DNA of 64,000 nt from Lota lota (lineage: Eukaryota; Chordata; Actinopteri; Gadiformes; Lotidae): the NCBI GenBank assembly GCA_026745465.1, contig JACYXH010000335.1:185001-249000 (forward strand). The letters are read 5' to 3'. Shown here in pieces: positions 46,780 through 58,500 of this stretch. The position numbers were made by a program, and so were the translations under genes. The notes under the pieces are model-generated. The model searched no databases. It saw nothing but the letters and a program-made list of their open reading frames with translations, and was not told the DNA's origin. The first letter of the stretch is position 1, and the number at the start of each line of letters is the position of its first letter.

Positions 46780-49580
46780 CGTTGGGTTTAATTCTCCAGC
46801 AGTTTTCTTTGATCACATGACTGACGGATCGCGCTCTGATAGGCCGGCAGTAGATTCGATTGCATTCTGTCTCTATTGCTTTGGCCTTGGAAGGCCCTGC
46901 TACTGCAGTTTGAAATTTTATGGCTTTAATTTTCTGGTCCATATTTTGACCACTTGAATATGAGTAATCAATATCGTATGTATATATATAGAGATATCTC
47001 GAATATATCAATTATCTTCAACTTGAATTTTTGTATCATAATTAGTGAACGCATAATTATTTTATCGTGTTTTTTAAATGGTACAACTTGAAATGCCATA
47101 TTTGAATTTCAAAGAGGTGATTTCAAAACGAATAAATGCAGATGACCTTGTTTTTAAAGTATAATATTTATACGTTATGAATTCAATTGTGTTTACGTCT
47201 CGATGTACAAAGTATCATGTTACTACTTAGCCTGCTGATTTTGATATGAATTATGATGAGGAAACGGCTTAGTGATTAAGGATCCTCAAGTCCTTAACTG
47301 AGTGATTAAGTGATTAAGGAGCATGTGATGCTCCTTAATCAGGGAAAATGTGTCATCAACTAACAGTGGGGGCCAGAGACAGGGCTCTGGCAGGGAGGGG
47401 GAAACAGCATGAGGCAAAACCAAATGTAACTGTTTAAAGACTAACACTTTCCTCAACAGCGTGTAAAGACAGCTGTTTTTCATATATGGGGTCGAAAGGT
47501 CAAAAGGAGCCTGCGCCACGCCCCTTATGAGAATTTAAAAAGTTAGAGGGGTGAGAGGTCACGAGATGGAGCATTATCCGAGGCTCTTTTAGTTACTTCC
47601 TGTAGGGCTAGAGGCCCTAAATGTATTATCTTACTTGTCCTTGAGGCCCTCTTTCATATGAAAGAAACCCCAGGTCTCTTTCTCACTCCCAAGTGTCCTT
47701 GACCCCTAGGTCACCTACTAATTACATAACTTCCTGTAGGGCTGGATGTACAGTATACTAGCTACTATTTTAGTAAATCTTGATGCCCTGATTCATATAA
47801 AAGAGACCAGACGTCGTTATCTTACTCCCAAGTCATTCTGTGCACACACCATTAACGGGGTTAATGGTGTGTTTGCATCACTTCCTGTAGGTCTAGGACC
47901 CTCATGTTGATAATTTTAGTAATCTTTTGAAAGTCTTTTTAGTCTTCCTTTTACTTTATTGACACAAACACTTTAAAGCTGGATTTATTGGTCATGGTTA
48001 TCTTGTGCTTATTATCTATGTTTTTATAAAATTAACCTTTGGAATGGATTTTTTGGTGGAAGCAAACCAGACATAAACTCCCTGTTTTCCCACAAAAACA
48101 TGTCGGCCTGGTCCGTCCCAAAGAAGAAATATGTCATCCGTGGGTCACTCGAAAATCTATGTTTTTATTGAAAGAACATCATCAGTTACATAAAATAACA
48201 TATCATGACTTTCATATAACACACATAACATAGCAGCCTAGATTACTAATGTTACACAACGCAAAACAACGATTCAAACATCATGCAAGCTGCGTGGTTT
48301 CAGGGTTAGCAGCATCTATATGAATCACCATAGCAACGATAGAAAACGTTGCATTAACTAACAAACTAAACATCCTCTACATTCACTGACTGAAGATTAC
48401 AACATTAAAATGAATATTCATCACTAGAAATCTTATCAAAGCACATTTTAATGCCGTAACTATCTTAAAATGTTGCTTTTTCCACTGAGAATATAATGAT
48501 TGTCATCCATTTTGTTTTGGCAGAACCTTGACATACGTGACGTATTGCTGTTTCTTCAAACAGTCGATAGGGGGCTAAAACGGTCATATGGATGGTTTTC
48601 AAAGACCTTTACAAACATCCTATTCTGACGTTTAGGTTGGAGATCATGTTTCATCGTTGATATTGTCAAAAAGGTTACGTGGATAGGTTGATGGTCATTG
48701 AACAGCTTATCCAAGAGAGCCATGAATCAGAACTGTGTATGTTACTCTGTTAACTAAAGCTAGCCTGCTAACATTTCTGATAACTACAGTGGGGCAAACT
48801 ATGTCATCTATTTATACATTCAGATTATTGGTGTTCTGGTCAGTGATATTAGGATGACACTAGCAAACAAACATTAAATATGTTACATTTATATGCAAAA
48901 TAAAGACAAATCAGCACATTCACATCAGGAAAAGGTGAATCGTCAATATCAATACATAAATATAACCGCCACTTCAATTCTATTAAAACAACCTACTCAA
49001 TCAGATTTTAAGATAAAACCCTACTGTGTGGATATCATTTGTAAATCAGCTAAGCCAGACAGAGATATAAAAGCCAACAGATACTTGATTTAGTCTTTTG
49101 AAACCATCTTGAACTCACAATCTCCTCATTTCAGATCATAGGATTGATGCATGACACAACTACATCTGCTCATAAAGAAGTTCACTGATTATAAACTAAA
49201 GTAAATGTATTCTATATGCTATTCTAGCACAAAATGTGGCCTGTCACAATGCCCATAATGACGGAATGCAGAACTAGCTAGCTACCTCAGACACACTCTG
49301 AGCTACAGCATTCAGAAACTTCACTACTCAGGTCTTCTTCAGAATCAGCAGCTATGTTCCCCAGTGAGGCCAATTAGGTGCAGCGAATTTGATTCTCTCT
49401 TGTGGAAGTATAGAAGCGCAACTTGTTCACTCCTTCTGTCTGGCCTGCAGAAATACAAATATAGGAAGGTTAATGAAAGTGGCGTAAAAGACCTAGAGTT
49501 TTTTTCCCTCATTCACACTCGTAGATTTAGCGTAGTACTAACGAGGTTTTTTATTTTCCCAAACAGGAGGCTTGAACCTC
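46780..49580. other. Gene-poor spacer between palindrome and lectin gene
   Basis: No gene is recognised in 2.8 kb. Repeated CTTCCTGTAGG and CTTGACCCCTAGG-like phrases around 47,590-47,900 suggest a diverged local repeat. CACACCATTAAC at 47,845 is followed after GGG by its reverse complement, a 12-bp hairpin. 48,000-49,560 is AT-rich and featureless to me. Confidence 0.45.
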
Positions 49581-52500
49581 TTACTGTTTCAAGCTGTTTG
49601 TAAATGTTAAAAAGTGGACTGAAAGAGAAGATTCTTCATGAAGATCTTATCTGAGACTCCCTTGTGCAGGTAGTACATGCAAGCTGGTTCATGCCTTTGC
49701 AGAAGGTTAAGCATCTTTGGCATTATGAGGACCTGGTAATGGCTCTAGAGGCTGGACACCAACCTGTAAAGCAGATGAAGTTAAGATGTTCTTCACAAGA
49801 GCGTGGCCTCCATGTGGAAGGTTCCACACTGGACACGCCCCCACAGGGGCTGGAATGTTGTGAGCCTTCGTCCCATTGGTTGAAGTCCATCGCGTCTCCG
49901 GACATCCAAAACCAGGAGCTTCCTGAAAGAGACCTACCAACATTGAAAGAGATGAAAGAGTTACATGAGCGGAAGGAAGAATAATGTGGCCAAATATTTA
50001 GCTTTTGTTATTTTCATGGTATTTTTGATAAGACAAAGTGATGGACGGACAGATGATCATAAGGACAGACTTGATTGCCTGATATACACCAAGGTCTGGC
50101 CAGTACCTGCGCAGGCCCACCCAGAGGTGGCTGGTTAGTGGGAAGGGGGCGCGAGCCACCAGCTCATCAATCATCTCCTGGTCTTCTGGGCCCATGAGGC
50201 TCAGCAGGTCCCAGTGAGAGTCTCTGCAGTAGAGCAGGGCGTCTGACCAGCACAGCCGTGTCCCCACCAGTGTGATGTTCCTCCCCATCTCCTGAATGCT
50301 CATGGAGGGTGCAGCGAGCTCTGTGGTAATAATTGACAGTGTGTTGTTGAGGGAGTTTTACTTTCAGCACTGTAAGTCTAGTAGAGCTATGAATCTTCAT
50401 CTATAATACCATTCAAAATAGCCTAGCCTACTGTTAATATTTACTATGTACCTATACACCGTATATACAGTCTTATGCATTGCCAATGTCACTATCAGCA
50501 TGTAGTTGTTAAACGTTCTGTATCTCTATACCTCTATCGCTATATATCCATCTCTCTATAGCTATATCTATAGATATCTATATCTATACCTCTATCGCTA
50601 TCTATCCATCTCTCTATAGCTATATATAGATATCTATATATCGATCTCTATATATCTACCACTATATCTATCTATATCTATACCTCTATCGCTATCTATC
50701 CATCTCTCTATAGCTATATCTATAGATATCTATCTCTATTGACGTTTGTATCAAGAAACGTCAGCCCGTCATCATCATCGTGCCACCACAGAGACAAATC
50801 AACCGCTTAGCTTCAGCCACTCAACGGGCTATGGCCCGGTGGAACAAAACCAATGAAGCCATCCCGACACACTGTTTATTAGTCCTTTACTCAGTCAACG
50901 CAGAAAAGAGGAAACAGCGCCCCCCGGTGTCACACATTACAATGGCTAACAGAACAGGGCCAAACACCGCCATTGTGTGACGTCATTTCCCCGCCTACTA
51001 CTTGTGATGGCGGCCAATTGAAAGTGAATGAGGTCTGGAGCTTCTAGAAGCGCTAGGCTAACCATGACAGTCACGTTTATTTCAATATAGCAATAGGCCT
51101 ATGACTTGTAACAATACTCATTTAAAACACTTTACGTCCCGTTACATCCACAACTAACATTATTTAACATATCAAGTAGGCCTAGTAGAAAAACAAATGT
51201 TCCTCACAGCAGGTCCAGCTACAGCAGTCGCTTTTACTTCGAAAAGTCTTCGTTTCCTTGCGGTTAACCCGGAAAACAGAGGACCACATTTGTCCTTAGT
51301 CACACATAGATGTTGAACCGGAAACTTCCAACCGTGTTGTGGTTTAATTTGTAAAAAATATTTAGGAAATGACCGTGTATTGGAGACAAAAGACGGCTAC
51401 TACAAAACTAGTTGCTTTACTGAACGGAAGTAAACAGCGCCACCTGCAACAAGCCCCGCGAACTCATTACCATGGCAACCTAATTAGTACACCTACATGC
51501 AGGTGTGCATGGAAGCAAATCATAACGTTTTGAAGCTTTAAAAGCCATTTAATTTAGTATATATAAATGTAAAACACCATTGAATTCATAACATTGACAT
51601 ATTATACTTTGAAGCCAAAATCATCTGAATTCATTCGTTTTGAATTCACCTCGGCAATCGAGACTGAACGTGATGGAACAGACTGCTGTCATGGTGGTTA
51701 TGTACCTATACACCGTATATACAGTCTTATGCATTGCCAATGTCACTATCAGCATGTAGTTGTTAAACGTTCTGTCCACTAGAGGGCATTCTACCAATTT
51801 ACATTTATTTAAATATTTTATTAAATATATTTAAGTAAATATTAATATTATCCACGTTGTTTTACATTGAATGTGATTGTTCGTTTCACACAACAATAAA
51901 ATAATTACAAGTCATTGAGTTGAATGGGAGTGAACACATACAAAGTGATTTCCATTTTGCGAAAGGCAACATACAATTGATTCACACCAAGGTCGAATTT
52001 TTACGACTCTAGCCAGGGAATAAATCTGTTAAACCAATCATATTTCGCTGTCTTTGTCAAAGTCACCGTTGAAACTATACAAGTTGGAGGAGGTAACAGC
52101 CTATTAATGTTTCTCCACACAGTGTTCTTCATCCATAGTGGTAAACTACAATCATAGACCTATAATTATCACTATCTGTTGTATGTATTGATCATTCATC
52201 TTGATAGCAGTAGGCGCCACAAGCGAATGTTTAATTGCACCTCGGTACGTGAATTTAGGTTGCTTTTGATAACATGAAGGTGTGCCGTTGTATCGCAACA
52301 GTTTAGTTTTGAATACCAACTTTCTACAAAAGAGTGACAACTCTATTTTAGTTATTGAGCAGGGAAACAACCTCAAGAACAATCGTCTCCAAAACATGGA
52401 TGTATTCAATAATGCACACCCACTTATTATAACCCCCCCCCCCCCCCCACACACACACACACACACACTAATAAATTCCAGAAATCCTTATTACATCAAT

Positions 52501-55500
52501 AAACAAATCGCCAATCAATGTGGGATGTTTTTAAACATTTTAAGGGCAAACCAACACCTTCAGACACTTGGCAGTTCTTTCTCTCAAAAAGGAACCGTCA
52601 CAGTCTAATCTCATCACACTTGAACTCAACTGATGTGAAGGGCTATGAGGTGTCTTGCACCATACAGTAAACATCTTACTTTGATACTTCACTCTGAAAT
52701 ATCACAATACAGAACAGTCATGTAGATCAGTGGTGCCCAACCTTTGACTTTAGGTGGACCATTACCTTGTTATCAAGACCTTTCGTGGACCACCTCAGAT
52801 GCAAACGGTAGAACTTATATAAATACAAATGCAGTGGCTGAGCAAAGAGTGCCAGCAAACCCTTTATACACAAGTATTACTGCAAGTAGGCCATGGCCAG
52901 TGGGAAACAGTGGAAAGAAAAAGTCAGCAACACTGCTTATGCTCCCTTTGTGTTTATTCAGCAAACACAAAGCAACACAAAACAAAGCGAATCTTTTTTT
53001 AATAATAGAAAACCATAATAATTTATTTACTCAATATTTATAATTTATTTTAAATGATCTATGTTATTTTTTCTATTATTGTAAATTTGTCTATTTCAAG
53101 AATAAAATCCTGCAGTACCCTCACGTACCACATGCAGTACCCTCGTGTACCACCAGTGGTACGTGTACCACCTGCAGTACCCTCATGTACCACCAGTGGT
53201 ACATGTACCACCTGCAGTACCCTCATGTACCACCAGTGGTACTTGTACCACCTGCAGTACCCTCATGTACCACCAGTGGAACGCGTACCACAGGTTGAAA
53301 ACACTGTCTGCAGATTGTCCTTTGGTGGATGCTTTTACCCAAAGTGCATACATTGTAATAATAGGTAGCCCCGACTGGGAATCAAACTCCTAACCGTGGC
53401 AGTGTTAATGCCATGCTCTATCAGTTTAGCTACACAAGACCAGCTTTTGACCGTTGACCAACAGTGGTACTGGTACACCCATCCCCTTTTATTGATCGTG
53501 TAATGATGGACTGGGTTCTTACCTCCATACACTTTGACCTCACACAACTGCACATAGCCTGCTTGAGCAGAGGACTTGTAGAAGTTGATGAACCTTCCTT
53601 CCATTCCCCAACACTTGACAGTCTGAGTCAAGCAGCTTGGGTCATCGTTGATGATGGCACACCTGAGGAAAAGAGACAGAGAGAGAAGATACAGTAGTCT
53701 GGTGAAGGTATCAGAGACCAGATTCCAGTAGCTGGTGTGTGTCCAGGTGTACTTGAGCAGAGCACTGGTTGTGTTCCCTTATTTTCTGGGAATATAATAT
53801 TCTATGCTATTTAGTCATTTATATTTTTATCCAAAGACACTTAAAAGCAGGTTGAGGTAATTGGGGATCAAACCCAGAACGTTTTGGCTGGGAGTCGAAC
53901 GGTATTGAGTGGAAGTAGGGTAGGTGACACAAGTGATTCACCTTGGATTGTTATTGCCGTTGTTCGCCAGTGAATTCCCGATGAGTATTTCCACGCCGTT
54001 GAGGTACTCCCTAGCAGCATTTCTATTAGTGACCTGGATCTCTGACACCCTGTACACACCAGGCAGCTCCAGCCTCCACCATGGTTTGGCCTGTGACTCG
54101 GTAGCGGTGCAGCTGTTGTGCTCCCACTGAGGGTCGGTATTCCCATCGATGGAGTGTTCAGCCTCCCCATGCAGGTAGGTTGAAGACTGAATAGCCTTGC
54201 CGCTCAACGCCAGGTTAATGCGGGATGCAGCTTAATGGAGAAATAAACCACAGAATAGTTTGTAAAGTTGCATTCTAGTGTTCAAAACACATTGAAATAC
54301 TTATAATAATAATTATAACTAGTCATCGGCCCCTAAATGGGGCACATAGAAATACCTGAAAATCCAGGTGACTTCCACAGGAGGATGACAACACCTGGTG
54401 ATGAGAAAATACTATTTACTTAATAAAATAAATACTTCAGCTATTTTTTACAAGCATTTATCCTACAACTATTGTATCTATTGAATATTTAAACTATTTG
54501 TGTTAGGAATCGTACACACGCCCACGATCACAATAACATAGGAGGAGGTCAACTGTCAAAAGTTATGGCAGGTACTTTTTTATTAATTCAATATAATGAA
54601 CTGGATTATGATCAATACTGTAGTGCTGTGTGGAATACCTACTGTTACGACCCCAATTGGTATCCAGGGGTATCTTTGGGGAGTAACAAAGAATATTTTT
54701 CCGGGGGGACAAGGAGGAGTCTCAGACAGAGGTAAAGGTTAACAAAAAGGTTTATTAAGGTAACGAAAAACCACTTTCCCAAAAGGGGAAAACACAAAGG
54801 GAAACAACTACCAGTAAACAAAACTATAACTAAACACTAGTTAACCAAAATAGCTCACTCTACTAGTTCCACGAGAGGAAACACAACACTACGTTCACTA
54901 GTTCCCACACATGCAGCACGTTATCTGCCGAATGGCCCACTGGCTCCCGTGCTCTGGTCCGCTCCCAGCTTATATACCCCTACCCTGAGCAGGTGCACTC
55001 AATTTCCTGATTGCTTGAGTGCTGCAGGAGGAGAAACAAACAGTAGGCTGGGGAGAGAACACAGTTAGTCACAAAAAAAAACACACTACGCCCGTAACAC
55101 TCCCCCCCATAAGAGCAAACGGGTAGTTTGCACCATTAGAGCAACCACTACTCTAACTGTCACATAGTCACATGGTCTGTTACCTGTAATCAGACCACCT
55201 TACCCACGGGACAGTGCGTCCGCTACCATGTTGTCCGTCCCCTTCTTGTGCCGGATCTCTAGGTGGTAACCCTGCACTAACAAAGCCCAGCGCATTAACC
55301 TCTGGTTGTGGTTGTACATCTGGGCTAAGAACACGAGAGGGTTATGGTCAGTGTACACAATGACCGGCGAGGAACTGGAACCAACATATACCTCGAAATG
55401 CTGTAACGCAAGTAGCATCGCTAAGGTCTCCTTCTCAATGGTGGAGTAGTTCAGCTGATGCCGTTTGAATTTAGCTGAGAAGTAGCATACAGGATGGCAT

Positions 55501-58500
55501 ACCTCTCCCTCTCCATCCTGCAGTAGCACTGCACCGGCTCCAGAAGCACTGGCATCAACCTCTAACTTGAACGGAAGAGAGAAGTTAGGCGCAGCCAGGA
55601 CAGGGGCGCTACAGAGAAGAGACTTTGCAGCAGTGAAGGCATGTTGACACTCGTCATTCCATGCAAAAGGCACAGCAGGGCTACACAACTTAGTGAGAGG
55701 TGCAACCACGACAGAGAAATTCTTACAAAAACAACGGTAGTACCCAGTCATACCCAAAAATCTACGAAGCTCACGTCGGGTCGTAGGAACCGGATAGGAC
55801 AACACGGCAGTGACTTTAGCATCTACTGGGCGGACCTGTCCATGACCTACCTGTTTCCCCAGGTAGGTGATGGTAGCCTTACCAAATTCACACTTGGCAA
55901 GGTTCAGTGTCAAAGATGCCTCCACGAGCCGCTGGAACACCACGTTCAAGCTGGCTAAATGGTCAGCCCAGGTGTCAGAGTACACCACCACATCATCAAG
56001 ATACACCTTGCAACAGGGAACATCCCCCAACACTAGATGCATCAACCGCTGAAAAGTAGCGGGTGCGTTTCTCATGCCAAAGGCCATTACTGTGTACTGT
56101 AGGAAATGGTCAGGTGTTACAAAAGCTGAAATATCCGAAGCCCGCGAGGTTGAAGGAACCTGCCAATATCCCTTTAACAGATCTAACTTTGTGATGAACA
56201 CCGCTGGGCCAATGCTGTCTATACAATCTTCCATCCTAGGCAGTGGGAAGGAATCTGGTACAGTAACTGCATTGACACGGCGGAAATCCGTACAAAAACG
56301 AGAGGTGCCGTCAGACTTAGGAGCCAACAAACATGGTGAGCTCCAGGGGCTGCGACTGGGCTTAGCTAAACCATTTTCTAACAAGTACTCTGCCTCTTTC
56401 CTCATGATCTCCCTTTTTGCCATAGGACAACGGTAAGCATGCTGCTTGATAGGGGCTGCAGTACCAACATCGACATCGTGATGTAACACATTGGTGCATG
56501 ATGGCACATCACGGAATAAAGTAGGACAGGAGTGCAGCAAATGGATTACATCTTTCTGCTGACAATCAGGAAGATAGGATAGATGTGTTCCTATTTCAGA
56601 CATCAACTCTGAATTCAGTAGCCTACCACACTGTGCACTGCTGGCAATTATAGCCAAACCATCATCAGACATGGTTTCCACACAAACCAACGAAGCAGAA
56701 ATTGCTTCAGGAGCAACAGTATCCAAGACTACCTTCTGCTTTACAGGTACAGCCTCCCTGGAATGATAAGGCTTAAGCATGTTGATATGGCATAGCCGTG
56801 TTTTTCGTCTGCGCTCAGGGGTGTGGATGATGTAATCGGTGGTCGACACCTTACTCTCCACCACATACGGACCTGAGAAACGAGCTGTAAGAGCAGATCC
56901 AGGCAAGGGTACTAGTACCAGAACTTGATCGCCTGGCCGAAACTGTCGTTCAACCGCTTTCCTGTCAAACCGTGTCTTCATACTCTCCTGGGAAGAGGAG
57001 AGTGCCTCTTTAGCCAACAAGGAGGCACGATGCAGACGTTCCCTACACTGGGAGACAAAATCTAAGATATTAGTCTCTTGAGTGGAATTTGTCATAAACC
57101 GCTCCTTCAACACTTTAAGTGGACCACGCACATTATGACCAAACACCAGTTCAGCTGGGCTGAACCCGAGAGACTCCTGGGTAGCGTCACGAATAGCAAA
57201 GAGAACAAAGGGAAGCCCCTCATCCCAATCCTTCTCTGTATCGTGACAGTACTTCCGTAACATTGACTTCAAAGTCTGATGCCACCGCTCAAGTGCACCC
57301 TGTGACTCTGGATGATACGCACTAGACACTGAATGGGATATACCTAAGGACTGCAAAGTCTGTTTGAAGGTTTTGGAGAGGAAATTAGTTCCTTGATCCG
57401 TTTGAACCACTTTGGGTAAACCAAAGGTTGTAAAAAACTTAATCAGCGCTTTTGTAACGGTGGGCGCTGTGATTTTCCGCAAGGGAATTGCCTCGGGAAA
57501 ACGAGTGGTAACACACATCACAGTTAGCATGAACTGATTACCAGACTTCGACTTGGGCAGAGGGCCAACGCAATCCACAATTACCCGTGCGAAAGGCTCA
57601 CCAACAGCAGGAATAGGTCGTAAGGGGGCTGAAGGCACTACCTGGTTGGGTTTTCCGGCTATCTGGCAGGTGCGGCAGGTCTTACAAAAACGCTTAACAT
57701 CAGCTTTCATTCCTGGCCAAAAGAAATGTTTTAGCATTCGGTCATATGTCTTCGTGACCCCTAAATGACCAGACCATAGGTGGTCATGTGCTAATTCTAG
57801 CACATGCTGCCGACAACCAATTGGAACCACTAGCTGTTGAACCGTGCCCCAATCCTCAACTGAATCGTCTGATGATTCAGCTAGCCGCGAAACCCACTTG
57901 CGTATCAACACTCCGTCCTCCAGATGGAATGACTGTTTCCTACCGTCCTTACAATCATTTTCCTTGACTGCGGCGAAACACTTTGACAGGGAAGAATCCC
58001 TTTTCTGAGCACTTATCAGTGCTTCGCGAGTCAATGATAATGGTGCCTCAGAAGCACTAACTAACTCTTCCACCGCTTCACGCTCCTTCAATGCGCCATC
58101 CACCAACCCGTCATCAGGTGACAACACTTCCTCAGACAAAACAGAAGAAAATAAGGAGTCGGACAATTCTACCTCTTGAGCCTGTTTTTTAGCTTGGGCC
58201 CTAGTCAAAACACTAACCTTAAACACATCCGGATGATGGCTAACCAGGTCATCAGGGTCAGATTCAATAATGGGAACACTAACAACCTCAGGAGTAGGGT
58301 AGACCTTCCCTCCCGCTATGTCGTTACCCATTATGAAGTCCACACCTTCGACAGGAAAACTGGGGCGGACAGCAACTGGGAAGAAACCCGTAATCAAATC
58401 CGATTTCACATGGACGTAATGGAGAGGTGCGGGTACAAAACCCATCCCAATACCTCTTACTATAGTGCTTGTATTACAGGCAGAGGTATCACTCACGGGC

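Noticed and set aside
50167..50400. Alternative minus-strand frame over lectin exon 5
   Set aside because: The C-type lectin signature and intron phases fit the other frame.
52728..52860. A full hAT transposon
   Set aside because: Only one terminal-like sequence is visible, so it is kept as a low-confidence remnant.
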